Shown here: positions 1 through 12,300 of the stretch, piece by piece
Numbering within the stretch: position 1 is the first letter of the stretch
Layout: the number at the start of each line of letters is the position of its first letter
From: Spisula solida
Lineage: Eukaryota > Mollusca > Bivalvia > Venerida > Mactridae
Assembly (NCBI GenBank): GCA_947247005.1
Contig: OX365955.1
Location: 15,047,322-15,111,321 of the forward strand
Reading direction: 5' to 3'
Length of the DNA stretch: 64,000 nucleotides
Notes under the pieces: model-generated
The model's input: the letters and a program-made list of their open reading frames with translations, nothing else
The model's database searches: none
What the model was told of the DNA's origin: nothing
Program-made: the position numbers and the translations under genes

Positions 1-11
1 GCAGGTTCATC

Positions 12-111
12 ATGCGGCCGAAATATGCTTTGAAGATTGCCGGTGTGTCCATCGCCTGTTTTTGTGGTATTTATATAGGAATCATCATAGGAGTCTTACC
101 GAACACTAGGG
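12..111 (+). CDS. Carbohydrate sulfotransferase, exon 1 (signal anchor)
   Basis: The ATG at 12 opens 33 codons plus one base and ends at a GT donor (ggtaagt, intron from 112). The peptide starts with a short basic stretch (MRPKYALK) followed by about 20 hydrophobic residues (IAGVSIACFCGIYIGIIIGVL). This is the classic N-terminal layout of a Golgi type II membrane enzyme: short cytosolic tail, then signal anchor. The leftover base joins exactly in frame to the acceptor at 2229, giving Gly then LINN and the long catalytic exon. I infer this exon and 2229-3460 form one gene of 443 residues. The promoter lies left of the window or within the first few bases; a further 5' non-coding exon is possible because the bases just before (gcag) also look like an acceptor. 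Confidence 0.8.
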
Positions 112-816
112 GTAAGTCACTGACAGGTTGATGTTTTTAAAAACAAAATAGGTGACAATAAACGTATATAAATTACGTACATGTTTTATATTGGTTTAGC
201 AGATACATTTAAATGGTATTATCTCACCGGAAGTCATTGTTGGTCTCTTTCCGCCGTTTCCGGTCATCCACGAAGAATCGTGCAAAATATCTAAGGTTAA
301 AGCACCAGTTTTGTTTGTAATACAGCTGGATATACACATGTTCATGTAATGTTTTTCTACCATTTACAGTTATTCCTAAACTTGTTAGGACTTTATGACA
401 GCTAAAACTAGGCCTTTCAGCTGTTTATTGAAACTAAATCATTCGGCTTTTTATAGCTGAACTTAGATTATTCAATCTTTGACATTTAACCATTTTTGAA
501 AATTTGCAACATTATTACTACTTCTAGTTATTTTGAAGTTACCTGTCGCACGAGATCAGCAAACTATACCATACATGCTTTCCCCGTGCTGTACTATACT
601 TACTTTCTTTTAATTGCTTCTTGTGCAGTCCAGCATCAACGTTTTCCTTCTCAACTCAGGTTTTTATTTTAAACACACTTACTATTTCTCTAATACTAGT
701 CAATGAATGTGTCTTTGTCGTCGTTTTTAAAAACTAACCTTGCTGAGATTCTCACCTCAATACCATAGCTGTAAGTCTTATAATAAAGTTGCTGATATAC
801 CGTGGTATATAGAGGA

Positions 817-967
817 TATTTGTTTGTTTTGATTGAATATGGTTTATATCTCATCGTGTAGTGATAAAATTCAATATTTTCAAGAGCGCGTAGCGCGATC
901 GAAAATATTAAAATTTTATCACTACAAGATGAGATATTAACCATATTCAATCAAAACAAACAAATAT
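817..967. mobile_element. Short foldback MITE (150 bp)
   Basis: Arms 817-881 and 900-967 are near-perfect inverted copies. The left arm opens atatttgtttgttttgattg and the right arm closes with its complement. A GC-rich 18-bp loop (agagcgcgtagcgcgat) separates them. The whole unit would fold into a long hairpin, typical of a non-autonomous inverted-repeat element. No coding capacity. Confidence 0.75.
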
Positions 968-1959
968 TCTATTTATTTAATGCTTTTATGGTGTCAAAAC
1001 TGGTACTATTTATGCCAAATTACCACTGTGGTTAGGCTACGTATGAATATGTTATTCCATTCATATTTTTCACTTCAAAATCCGCCATCTTGGATTATGG
1101 TGAATAGCTATAGGTGAACACGACTTTTTTGAGAATTTTGCATTAAATCATACACCAACTTGTAGGAAATGGTCTAACTAAGAATAAAAAACCCCACATG
1201 ACATGTTTCCGTTCAGTAATAAAAAAGTTACAGACATTTTAGTGTTGAGATTTTGGTAAATTAAAGTAGTCCCTGTGAGGGGGCGGAGCTTATATCAGTC
1301 ACATTGTAGGTGATAACCAGTGACTGATATAGGTTTCATTTCACTGAATAGAACTCCATATCTCATCAGTTAGCATTTAATAAATCGTTGTATATTTTTT
1401 GGCTGTACACATGCCTGATGTGTTACACCGACACTGTGTATGAAAACTGTTGATACAATTTGAATATAAACAACATTAAAATATATTGACATGATCGGCA
1501 AACAAGTTGCCTTTGGCCATCTACAAACCTTAAAAACGATGACAAAGACATACTCAGTACACAAATAATTTTAGTCGTAATGATTTAATATTTGTATACA
1601 TTTTAATCTAGAAGATCCAAATAAGCGATACAACCAACATTCTTACAATGGAAATACGTGGTAATAAGTTGTAATATACACAAGAATTACTCTGAACAAC
1701 GGTTTATGATATCAGTGACAGGTTTTTTATTTTAAGTTTGCGAGATTTTGTTTTGCTGTCCGGAGGCAAAAATGAAAAATATAACAATACGGTCATTGGT
1801 AGCTCACCTACCGTAAACCTAAAATAAATTTAAAAAATCTGGCTTTAGGCTATTTCGCGATTAATTTCAAGGACATTCTCAAAGCCCTAATATAATTCGA
1901 TCTTGCGCGAGAATGGACAGATAAAATCGAATGCATGTTTGTTTCTTTGTGTTTAACGC

Positions 1960-2165
1960 CTCTTCTGGACAATATTTCTGTAATAACAGCGACCGATTCA
2001 CCTAACCAGTTTTCCCTGACTGTACTAACCCACCCTTCAACAAGGAAACAGCAACTTCTCCATAATTTATTATGTGGAGGAAAATCGACGTTGGTGTCAA
2101 TTTTTCATGGAAGGGTATGTCTTGTTGCGACTGGGAATCGAAACCGGATCGCAAGCTGATACAGT
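1960..2165 (-). mobile_element. tRNA-derived SINE copy (family A)
   Basis: Read on the minus strand it shows GGTTTCGATTCCCAGTCGC (a B-box-like run), then GTCGATTTTCCTCCACAT, then GAAAACTGGTTAGGTGAATC. The same blocks in the same order recur at about 55838-56090 (+) and, more decayed, at 48890-49105 (+). A B-box-like promoter segment plus dispersed copies indicates a SINE. Confidence 0.6.
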
Positions 2166-2228
2166 ATCAAAATATTTCTAGATCTTAAATAGACGGTTAT
2201 AGTTAAATATAGATTCTATTTTTTTTAG

Positions 2229-3460
2229 GTCTGATAAACAACATGAAGAATCATCGATCGTACATGGAGAGTATAAAGTATGCGTTACAAACAAAACTTT
2301 CAGAAGAATTGAATTCTACTCACAAAGACATAGACACACATACGCCTGTGTCCATACTTACAGACACGCCTAAACCTCTTGGTTATGAAAGAGCAGCATT
2401 TCTTCAACATGCATGCAGCAGTTATACCAAAACAAACACTCAAGGTGGAAGAGTTCGTGTTAGTTATGACCCAACGTTTAAAGTTCTATATTGTCCCCTG
2501 TGTAAAATAGCCTCAACCTTTTGGACTCGTGCTTTCAAAATGGCCAAACTAAACTCGGATGGAAGGTCTAAGAAAGTAGCAACACCATTTGGTGTGCCGA
2601 TTTCTCAAGCACCAAAGAGTACGTTGTATTATGATAAAAGATTAAAAACTGTAACTGGTTTTGGGGATGCAAGTAACGCCTTCAAATTCCTCGTAGTACG
2701 GAACCCTTTTGGAATGTTGTTTTCAGCATACGTTGATAAGATAGTGGGCCCTAATCCAGTGTTTTGGAAAGAATTTGGAAATCCGGCAGTTAGATTTGCC
2801 AGACATCGCCATAGTGATATGTGCGGAAGTGACGTCACGTTTGAGGAGTTCATACGCTATGTAGGATACGTTGGTAAATCAGGCAGGCTGGACTGTCATA
2901 TTGCTAAGTTTGATGCTTGTCAGCCATGCCAGATGAATTACACCTACGTGGCAACCATGGAGACATTCAAAGATGACACGATTCATATTCTTAAACTACT
3001 TAACCAGACGGAAACACTCACAGAATTTGAAAATACATTTTCTGATTTACATGCTAACGACGCTATCGATGACTCCGTTTCCGGCCCATTTTCTTGGAAA
3101 CCCCGTATTACCCAATGCATTTCATGGCATGAAGCTCTTCAAGGAATATGGCGGAAGCTTCAAATGCGAGGGGTTATTGCTAACCAAGAACCGTTCCCTT
3201 TAACTGAAGATGAATCGAAAAACGTTACACGTACGGAGTTTGTAAATGTCTTACAGACTGCAAGAAAAAGATCTACTGTGAATAATAATCAAAAGAGAGA
3301 AGCGTATTTGAAAGAATTCAGACAAGTACCAGTTGATGCTTTAGACGCTGTAAGAAAAGTGTACGAGCAAGAATTCAAACTGTTTAACTACGATGATCGT
3401 CCGAAGGAAATATTTGATCGCGACGAAACACGAAAGGCAGCTTTTGTGTATCATGTTTAA
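2229..3460 (+). CDS. Carbohydrate sulfotransferase, catalytic exon (HNK-1/CHST8-14 family)
   Basis: The exon follows a T-rich acceptor (ttttttttag) and codes about 410 residues to the TAA at 3458-3460; joined to 12-111 the protein is 443 residues. Family landmarks in order, numbered on the joined protein: the 5'-phosphosulfate-binding stretch YCPLCKIASTFW at about 121-132 (the family form is P-K-V-x-C-x-x-W); the 3'-phosphate-binding stretch FLVVRNPFGMLFSAY at about 187-201; and the C-x-P-C-x-x-x-Y...ET motif (CQPCQMNYTYVATMET) at about 264-279. These assign it to the Golgi sulfotransferases that move sulfate from PAPS to a sugar hydroxyl on glycoprotein or glycosaminoglycan chains. The acceptor sugar cannot be told from sequence. 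The usual Pro-Lys of the first motif is Cys-Pro-Leu-Cys-Lys here, so Lys is kept. The catalytic part is a single exon. There is no neighbouring paralogue in the window. Confidence 0.88.
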
Positions 3461-3533
3461 TCAGTATTCTGTTGTGCTATAGTTAACGTAGTATTTGTGT
3501 GATACAATGTGCTTTAAAAGCAGAACCACTGTG

Positions 3534-3705
3534 AAGGTGGATTAAACACAGCCGTCGTGTACACCCGGACTGATAAGCCTACCTGGCTGAATGTGGATTA
3601 AACACAGCCGTCGTGTACACCCGGACTGATAAGCCTACCTGGCTGAAGGTGGATTAAACACAGCCGTCGTGTACACCCGGGCTGATAAGCCTACCTGGCT
3701 GAAGG
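3534..3705. repeat. 56-bp tandem triplication
   Basis: Three nearly identical 56-bp units (anchor ggattaaacacagccgtcgt at about 3539, 3595 and 3651) lie some 75 bp past the sulfotransferase stop, so they should fall in its 3' untranslated region. Only two or three bases differ between copies, which suggests recent duplication. Confidence 0.85.
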
Positions 3706-3949
3706 CGAAGACACACAGTATATGATAGATTTTTTTCTACTGAAATTTTCTGAGACGTCATTATTTTGTTATTGACGTTTTCATGTTTTTCACTACGATA
3801 AAAAATTGAGATTTTTAAAATTTTCTTCATGAAAAATTACAGTAAAAACAGATACAAATGAATTATGCTAAAAACGTTTTTCTTAGAAAGTGTGTTGTCT
3901 TATACAAAATACTTACTGGAAGCTTGAATATAAGATACGTTCAAGGTGA

Positions 3950-3955
3950 AATAAA
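3950..3955 (+). terminator. Candidate poly(A) signal of the sulfotransferase
   Basis: AATAAA lies about 490 bp after the stop codon at 3460, in AT-rich sequence. It is the first canonical hexamer I see downstream of the stop; usage is not proven. Confidence 0.35.
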
Positions 3956-5013
3956 AAGTTTATAAGAAATTTGATATCTGTACCATAGGGTTGGTTTCAA
4001 AACAAGTTTCGTAACTAGTATGCATTGTATATTATGTATATATTAGAGAAGTATTTTAGTTACTGACTTGTTTGTATGTGATATTAAAGTCTTTAATATT
4101 TTGTAATATTTGCAACTTAATCATTTTTTTTTTAAATCAAATTCATATTAAAATATATGATACTAATATTTTTATACATGTATTTATTTGGCGATAAACT
4201 TATTCGTTTATGCCAATACTGAATAATTTGACTTGACTTGATAAACCACAGTAAATCATTATGGTGTGTATCCAGACCAAGCACCCGAAGCATCTCATAT
4301 AAAAACCCCGACCATGATCAAATAAGAAACTGAGTGTAGACCTTATATCAAGTTGGGGCCCTCGAAACTTTGCTTCCATAAACTCAGAACAATCTCTTCG
4401 TTACAATATTAGAGCTTAGAATTAACTGTTGACATTTACGACATTCCTAGACATTCGGATTTTGATCAGTAAAATGTCACATTTCCAGAAAGTTTTAAGA
4501 CATACTAAAAATTCCTTAATAAACCATTAGCTACGCAATGACATTGCAAAAATACAATAGCAAAAAAAACCAATGAATGTTTGAATAATTTAACGCCACA
4601 CAATGTTATTACCACTTTTCAGCTTACGACCAATTTAACGCATTAGGCCTCGGCAAATAAATAGTTCTATGATTTGAACAATATTACAAGCATGCAACAC
4701 AGGTTACACGTATCATTGGACCTGATTTGTTTACATTACCAACATTTACTTATATTAAGACCAACAATTTTATCAGACTTTTATTTTTAGAGGATTTTTA
4801 TAGCAAATCATTCCGCAACGGACTATATTTTTACTACCAACGAATGTTCTCACTGGTGGCGGGAATCTAATAGTTCCCACGGTTTTCAATCGTATACTGT
4901 AACGTATGTAAATCACTCCGCCGCTGCACATTGCAGACGATGACCTAATTATGTTGTATACAAACATTGATGCTATATATAGCTGGTGGGGGGAACTGAA
5001 ATAGTTCTACGTA
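3956..5013. other. Intergenic, no gene seen
   Basis: AT-rich sequence. At about 4180-4240 there is a segment (tttatttggcgataaac...tttgacttgacttg) that resembles the reverse complement of one near 37814-37850 (caagtcaagtcaaattatttattggcataaac), probably the 3' end of a shared retroelement. No coding motif found. Confidence 0.4.
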
Positions 5014-5410
5014 CATATCGATCGGCCGATTAACGATGTTATCGCGGTAAGCGTTAAACGCACTAGTCAATTTCTACCGTGCTTTATATAAGACCTCATA
5101 ATTTTCGTATCTATTATCCGATTTTGAATATTTAAAGCTTGTAATGAAGCAGAGATATATGTCTCTCTTTTAAACAACATTCAACACGATACCCTAATTA
5201 GTTAATCCACGGCGACGAGTAAGAATCCGTTCCGCGTAAAAGTAAGTTTAAAATATCCCGTTTTATACCAAATAAACGGTCGAAAATCATCAATTATTAA
5301 TTTAATATTCGATCGATTTTGTTCGTTAAAGCTGGTTTTAAAAGCTAATACTTAAAGGTTTTATAAAATGTAAAACTTGTTTTTAAAGCATTAATCGGCC
5401 GATCGATATG
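5014..5410. mobile_element. MITE with perfect 20-bp terminal inverted repeats
   Basis: The left end catatcgatcggccgattaa (5014-5033) and the right end ttaatcggccgatcgatatg (5391-5410) are exact reverse complements. The 397-bp interior is AT-rich and has no open frame. The GATCGGCCGAT core is itself palindromic. Confidence 0.75.
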
Positions 5411-7690
5411 TGGGAGCGACGCCATGTTTACACCTTTTACATACGTTAATATAGAGTGTCATTTAATTAACATGCGTGGTCATACGGAGAATAAACAGTC
5501 AGTTATCTTGACACTGGTCGAATTCTCCAAGTCGTTAAAAATGGTATTTGTAAATATCCCTTCATTGATGCTCAGCAGTTACTTAAGTAAGTTCCAGGTA
5601 ACTGCTGGTTCTCTTGGTGTCTTTAGCAGCACAAATGTTTGAGTAAGGGTGGGCTTATCAGAACTGTGACATTAAATTATGATACAACCTGGATTCGATA
5701 TTGGATTTAATGGCATCAGTACGCCGCACAGCAGTACTTTCAGTGCTTTGATTACATTTGTAAGCGACGAACGGACACAGGTTTCCAGAGTACTCTGGTT
5801 TTTCCTGGGCGAGTTGAATTGCAGTATCTCCTTTCATGCTGGCTTCCGTTTACCTATACGCATTGAAACTTTACAAAGATAGTTATGGAACAATATTTCA
5901 TATTAATGGTGTATGTTACTATTAACATTGAACATAATGTGTGTACATGTATGACATTTATTTGGTACGCTATTTATTATGTCATCGGTTCGTATTACAA
6001 CGACATCGCACGTTTATGTAATTTCATAAACTTATATACATGATATCTGTATTCACTAGTGTCTTCACCCAGCTGACTGAATAAACACAGGTCTGGTCAA
6101 GCAAATAGTGTTTTGTTTTATTATTTGAGTGTAGCATAGACCTTGTCTTGTTACATGTTTTAATAACTCCAAATGAACACTGAACAGCTTATACAGGTAC
6201 ATTGGAAAAGTTTTAAACACAACCTTATATTACTAAAGGATCAAATATGCGTTTTTTCTTACGACCTTGTAACACTACATGTGTATGATTTTACACTAAC
6301 CAGTCCCTGAACAATTGGCAAGTTAATGAAAAACGCTGTCATAATTATTTGTTACTTGGTCGATCCTAGTATGATTATGCTTAACGCACATGGTCATACA
6401 AATTACACAAAAGTACGTATAACCACGTGCGTAGCGTCCATGACAATGGAAACTTTTATATAAGGCTAGTCGAAATTGTGTTTAACTGAAATGCAACACC
6501 TTGGCATTCGCTGTAACTACCTTTGTGTGTGCACAGAAACATATACCATCGCATTTCATGCTGGTTGTAACTTTTGTTAAACTAACCCTAGACGTGCATT
6601 TGTATTCGATGTGCACCAGCGTTTAGTTTCTAAACACTAACTAGTACATTCGGCAATCATTGACCAGTGTTAATTAAACTTTGTCGTGAAACAGGTCAAT
6701 TACATAAATAAAATTATGTGAATACTTTAGCATGATTGTTAGATCAAGTTTGGAAGAAATTCATAGCATTCGACATTTCCAGTACTCGAACCGTGACATT
6801 GTTTCAGGTATAATGGAGCGCATATCAAAACACTACAAAGCTTAACAGCTTACATATTATGGCATTGTGGCATTTGCTTTCACTTTCAGTAATAGTGTAA
6901 CGATAAAATTATTCTAAAAATCTCATTAGCTTGGTAAATATTCGTCGTAAGTTTTTCAAGGGTATTTTTGGTTTACTTTCGAATAATTGACATGCATTTA
7001 TCTAACTATCAATCTTCCTCGTTATTTACTATATTTTGCTGAGAATCACAACGCCGTATTGGGACTATAACGAAGTGATTGGAACCACAAAGGTTAAAAA
7101 ATAGGACATACGTCATCACAATTAACCTTACAAATGTCTACATTTAGCATAAAACATTTAAATATCAATAGTTATCGTATACATGTACTATTATAACTTG
7201 TAGCTATAACATGCATAATCAGGAAAACTTAAAACATAAAATTCACATTTTGGTCTGATCAACACTCTGACTGCACTTTTTGTGCGAGCTGTAAAATATC
7301 AGATTCGGATTTTATTCTGAATATTGTGCTTTTACAACAAAGCCTGGACATATCTGCATAACACTACATTCCCCGATTTATAAAATTCGAGCTTAGATGT
7401 TTCTAGTGAAGAAAAACACTCACCATTGTCAACAATTTTTGCCGATTGGCCCTATAACGCAAGCCGCATTGGAACATTTTGTACACATAACGAAATGTGG
7501 TGATGCCAGTGATTACCAGGCGTGTAACAGTGCGTTTAATCACAATTATTGTCTGACGGAAACAAAAAAGGGCACTCTTTGTCCAAGTGTTTAAACAATG
7601 TGAGAAACATCAATTAGTATTAAATTTATTAATATAGAATATCAAACTAACCTGGCATAAGGCCACATGACTAGTATTGAGTAATAAAGT
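5411..7690. other. Intergenic, no gene seen
   Basis: AT-rich sequence with only short open frames (for example 5424-5642 and 7397-7594) that carry no recognised motif and no splice-consistent partner. No array or long inverted repeat noticed. Confidence 0.4.
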
Positions 7691-7705
7691 TACTGTGATT
7701 TTCAT

Positions 7706-7785
7706 CAGCCCGGGTGGCTCAGTTGGAAGAGCACCTGACTTGAAAGCGGGATGTCGCAGGTTCGAGCTCCGATCAGGGTAAATAA
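7706..7785 (+). mobile_element. tRNA-like SINE head (box A and box B)
   Basis: Box A TGGCTCAGTTGG (a perfect fit to TRGCNNAGYNGG) is followed 33 bases later by box B GGTTCGAGCTCC (one extra base). The anticodon stem does not pair, so it is a tRNA-derived SINE promoter or tRNA pseudogene rather than a working tRNA gene. Confidence 0.55.
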
Positions 7786-7894
7786 GATTTTACTAGATCT
7801 TACGATAGTGACGCCCAACGTGGAACTTAGGCAAATTTTGGCTAAGAACGCAAGTAGAAATCTGTCAACACAAAGTTAAATGCCGAGTATAGCC

Positions 7895-7985
7895 TTCATA
7901 TGAGCGCCCCCCCACCCGTATTTGAACCCGGATCACCAGATAAGACGGCAAGCGCACTAACCATTGAGCTACGGGAGCACACTCG
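7895..7985 (-). mobile_element. tRNA-like SINE head, minus strand
   Basis: Read on the minus strand: GCTCCCGTAGCTCAATGGTTAG (box A) and then GATCCGGGTTCAAATACGGG (box B). Spacing is a little long for a tRNA. It lies just right of a partial copy (about 7830-7870) of the element at 59687-59964. Confidence 0.5.
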
Positions 7986-8011
7986 ATCACATAATAGATC
8001 ATATTTAGATT

Positions 8012-8700
8012 ATATTCATTCCGTTGCTTACGGGGTTCAAAATGTTGCTTATGGGGTTTTACAAATAAAAAGGAAAAACAAAAGAAAACCCCACAATGTC
8101 AAGTCAGTGAGAACGTCCGTCCGTCTGTTTGTCAAAAATCTTCTTCCTGACATTACTTAAGCAGTTTCCAAGCCATGTTTATGACACGTGGTATGTTGAT
8201 AGGGGGCAATGAGGGAGTTATGCACGTCTAAACATATTTTGATGCGGACAAAAATTTGGTTGCTATGGCGACAGAAAGAGTGAAAATATGTCCAAAATCT
8301 GGATCCTGTGATAACTCAAACAGTTTCCAAGCGATTTTTATGAAACTTGGTATGTTGGTAGGTGTCAATAAGAAGATTATACAATATTTTGATTCTGACA
8401 AAAAATTTAGTTGCTATGGATACGGAAATACTTTAAAATGTGGGATCCTGTCATAACTCAAACAGTAAACAAGCTAGGGCTATGCAACTTGGTATATGTA
8501 AAGGATTTTATAAGGAGTTTGTGTACACTTAAATATTTTTTATTTGGTGGTTGCTATGGATGAAGAAATAGTTGAATTACTTCCCTTTAACTGGATCTTT
8601 GTAGAAACAAAACATTGGCAATGCTAGGTTGACAATTTATGGTCTGTGCATAGAGAGCAATGTTTAGATGACACCTTTTAATTAATGTTTCACTTAAACA
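8012..8700. repeat. Dispersed bivalve-type repeat with internal tandem units
   Basis: The first 135 bp (ttcattccgttgcttacgggg...aagtcagtgag) are nearly identical to 47150-47260. After it come two to three diverged units, each with a 'gtttccaagc...atgaaacttggtatgttg' core followed by 'ttggttgctatggcgaca'. Small open frames inside are by-products. Confidence 0.65.
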
Positions 8701-8935
8701 AACATTGTGGTTGCCATGGCAACAGAAGCATTCAAAATAATTTCAAGGTCATGGCTTCTCGCCTCTAGGGGACTTCTGTATTGCTGTAAAAATGTTTCCA
8801 TTCAAGTTTCATGACAGTAAGTACTTTATTTGTGAATAATTTAAACTAATATTTCGTCATTTTGCACAATTCGAGCCGTACATGAACGGACCAACGGGTT
8901 TAGATATAATAACTGAAAACATTTCAAAGCTGGTT

Positions 8936-8941
8936 TTTATT
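8936..8941 (-). terminator. Candidate poly(A) signal of the decarboxylase gene
   Basis: AATAAA on the minus strand, 39 bases after the TGA stop that ends at 8980. Position and sequence fit the 3' end of this gene. Confidence 0.5.
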
Positions 8942-8979
8942 TTCAACTTAATAATATGTACACAGTGAACCGTATCTTC

Positions 8980-9327
8980 TCATTCACCGATATTTGAATG
9001 TCTCTTTTCGTTTAGATGAATGCCATTCATTTCACCGATGATTGATTTTGTATCGATTTCCCCCGACGGCGAGTTCGGTTTTGGCGATATATCGATATCA
9101 ATCGTGGGTTTGTGGTTCAAGTCACTTTGACTGAGTGGTTCTGCCATCACTTTGTCTGCGCATGCCTGGACGACCAAGAACGAATATCGGATGTCCTCGG
9201 ATGTCGTCCGTTCTGCGCATATGGCCAGGCGCAGGAAGTAGATGTCACGTGCTATGGCGGGTATTAAATAAATTCGACCGTCGGCAACCAGTTCTTCGAG
9301 CAATTTTTCGCTCAAAACATTATCTCC
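8980..9327 (-). CDS. DDC: Decarboxylase exon 13 and C-terminal tail
   Basis: Residues 413-527, [20 protein letters not shown] onward to ...KRHSNIGE and TGA. The C-terminal domain ends near residue 480; the remaining 45 or so residues are polar and Ser/Asp-rich, without a motif I recognise. Tyrosine decarboxylases also tend to carry C-terminal extensions. Confidence 0.93.
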   Translation of the reverse strand, partial: GDNVLSEKLLEELVADGRIYLIPAIARDIYFLRLAICAERTTSEDIRYSFLVVQACADKVMAEPLSQSDLNHKPTIDIDISPKPNSPSGEIDTKSIIGEMNGIHLNEKRHSNIGE

Positions 9328-12300
9328 CTGAAAACGTAGCACATGATTAGTATTTAGTTTTTTAAAATTTATTTTCTCCTACAAGTTGTTAAAAACACCT
9401 ACCGACTACATAGGCGGTGTGTTTAGACCGTTCGCATCAAGGAACGGAAAATTAGATCCAAGGCCGCGCCAAAGTCGTGCAAAATGATACTGGTATTGCT
9501 CCATTGACGTTCTACCTAACAGCACATGTAACAGCTGTAGGGAATTTCTGCTTTGTCCGGTGTCAGGATAATGTGACGGGGTCGGTCGGTCGGTCGGTGA
9601 TAGCAAAAGGAATGCATGTTGGTTTTATCTAGTTTACGAACAGTATAATAATTGAAGGTTCATACATAATTTACAAAGACTCAAATTCTGTTTAGAGCTG
9701 TTTTCAGCAAATTCAAAGCCCCATATTCACTACAGTATATACTGATATCGGACCAGTAGCCGAACAGTACCAGTATCCGAACGATCGTTATTTCTCCTCT
9801 CCTGTATCTCTTCAGAAGAGGGTTACTTGTTTGTTTTGGAGCTCTAACACATGAGTATGCTTCGTGTAAAGTGTATTTACCTAAATAAAAGTATTAACAC
9901 AGAAATTTTACTTTCTTTATTACCCCACCCACTTTCTGTTTTATTTACATCTGAGGGATTCCGAACGACTCTCGTATGCGCGCACAAATCTTTCCCCATT
10001 GGCGCCTTTAAACCAGAGGACCTCTAAAAAGTTTCTTAAAATGTTTATTATGCATTAAAATAGCTTAATTGAAATAAATAAATCTTAAAAAATGGACAAA
10101 ACCAAGAAATTTTACCGTTTGAAACGTGTATCAGATCTGCGCCACATGTTTTAGTCAATCAAGGGAAATAATCCTAAAATTATAATTTGCAAATGGGTAG
10201 ATTAATCTCCCTTGATTAAAGAAAATTTTGTATTAGAGTGCCGTTATCATTTACGTGAATATAGTGAATATACATTGAGTAGCTGCTATGAATCTCATTT
10301 CATGATTATGAAAATTTACACTGATGATAAACTGTACCAAAGTGCTTCTCCGATGGATTGCACTATGTGTTAATTTAGTGCACGAGATGGTGTACGGTTC
10401 TAGTACGGTACGAGTCGGCAAATAGTCACACACATTTTGACAAGTGATGGGAAATCTAGTAAGGGTTATTTACATTCTTTAAAAAAATAGGTCATATTTT
10501 AGCTATAAATGTCGTTTAATCGGCCGATGAAGCATCTGTTCGGAAACTGGTACTGTAGACTAACCAATTAGCGCTAAATAGTGACCCCTTTGGAGTCCTT
10601 GTTTTAGGACGCATGCGCAGACGAGACTGGAGTTGTTTACATTTCTAGAAGGGGGAAAGGCTTAAGTTTATAAAATCGCCGATTATTTTTGTAAACAAAC
10701 AGTTTTTAGAGTAAATTCAGTGCAAACCTCCATTTTTGTTGGCTACTGGTCCGATACAAGTAGTGTAATTATAAACAGTCAAGCAATTTTCTTTATCGGC
10801 AGCTTTGTAGAAGTGTGCTACGCAGCATGTTTGCCTTCCCCATACCCCCGCCCTCGCTATCCTAGCCCCGTATCAAGCCTGTGCCTATCCTCCGAATTCG
10901 CTAATCTAAAAAAAATGTTAAAAAAATAGGTTTGATTCGCTCTAACTTCTCTATGTATGTACAAGACCTTACCTTAAGTCTGAAACAGACCAGACCCATG
11001 ATGACATCGGTCACAATTTCAAACCGACCATCGTCCAGCACCATTTGTTCAAACTCATGGGCCAATCGACAATGCTTAAATATAGAATAATTATATGCAG
11101 CAGATATCCTGTATTTTATCATGTACTTTTAGAACTTGTCAGAATACAATGAGATTATACTTATAAACATTGAGAATGAAATACTGTTGTGCGTTTTTAA
11201 ACGTACTGAGTATATACACCAACACTTACGTTACGAATGTATTTCTGTATTCCTTCCACACCGTATGATCTCAGCATGAACCACAATTTCAAAGAACGAA
11301 ACCTTCGTCCCAATGGAATCTGCCAATGCTATAAACACAGCAATACATTTTAGCTATGCATATATGACAATACCAATATAGATACTGTATAGCGGGTATA
11401 TTTCGCGGGGGTCTAATTTTCGCTATATTCGCGGTTTACATCGATAGCGCAAAATCTAAACCCAGCGAAATATTTACCTCGTAAATATACAAATTTTACA
11501 AAGGGAGACAAGTCATGATTAAAAACATTGAAGAAGCAACCAGAAAAAAAACTTGATGACTTTGCAATAAGTGCGTCGGTTAAGCAAAATAGGGTAAATA
11601 CGCCAATAAGACTAATAATAAATAACGAAATATAATTCGAAATTAAAATGTGTGTATACTCTTTGCATGTGTACGTACATCATGTTTTCTCAACGTTAAA
11701 GGTGTTAATTATAAGCAGGTGTATCAAACCTGTTGAATTTAACGATTTTATTTGCAAAACGTGTAAATGTTTGCCGAAAAGTATTTTGTCTGTGTACATT
11801 TTCTAATGATAGTTAACACGGCCATCGAACAAACCGTTCAGAATAACAGTATCTGCATATCTGAAGCGTTGATTTGATTTTGCGTGCATGAAAAATAATA
11901 ACATAGCGTATCGTCAATTATAAATTGTCGGACTTGTTTAATTAATTATTAATTATGGACTATGATAGCAATATGGGACTTGTGAAAACGTGCGTATATT
12001 CGCAATTAATCAACACTAATTGTCATTACGCCCGGTTTTCTTACAATATTGCATTTAAGTTTTAAGCTTTATAAATTGCCGTTTTCAGCAATCTTACCTT
12101 ACGTAAGATTGACCTCCAATTCCATGTTTACCAACCAGGTTTTAAATTCGCGGTCGAGGTAGTTTGCGCGAAATCAAGACACCGTGAATTCAAAAGGATC
12201 CAGATAACGCGAATAATGGACCCCGTGAAATATACCCGCTATACAGTAACTAGTTCATACATATTTTAACGTTTACTTATAATGATGCTGACCATAGTTC

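Larger units (their letters stand above)
112..2228 (+). other. Intron 1 of the sulfotransferase
   Basis: This is the 2.1-kb intron between the signal-anchor exon and the catalytic exon, with GT at 112-113 and AG at 2227-2228. It holds the foldback palindrome at 817-967 and a minus-strand SINE at about 1960-2165. I see no further exon: short open frames here have no splice-consistent phase or family motif. Confidence 0.7.

Noticed and set aside
1370..1564. Short minus frame in the sulfotransferase intron
   Set aside because: No motif, opposite strand to the gene, AT-rich background.
7706..7785. Functional tRNA gene
   Set aside because: Box A is perfect but the anticodon stem does not pair and box B has an extra base; SINE or pseudogene fits better.
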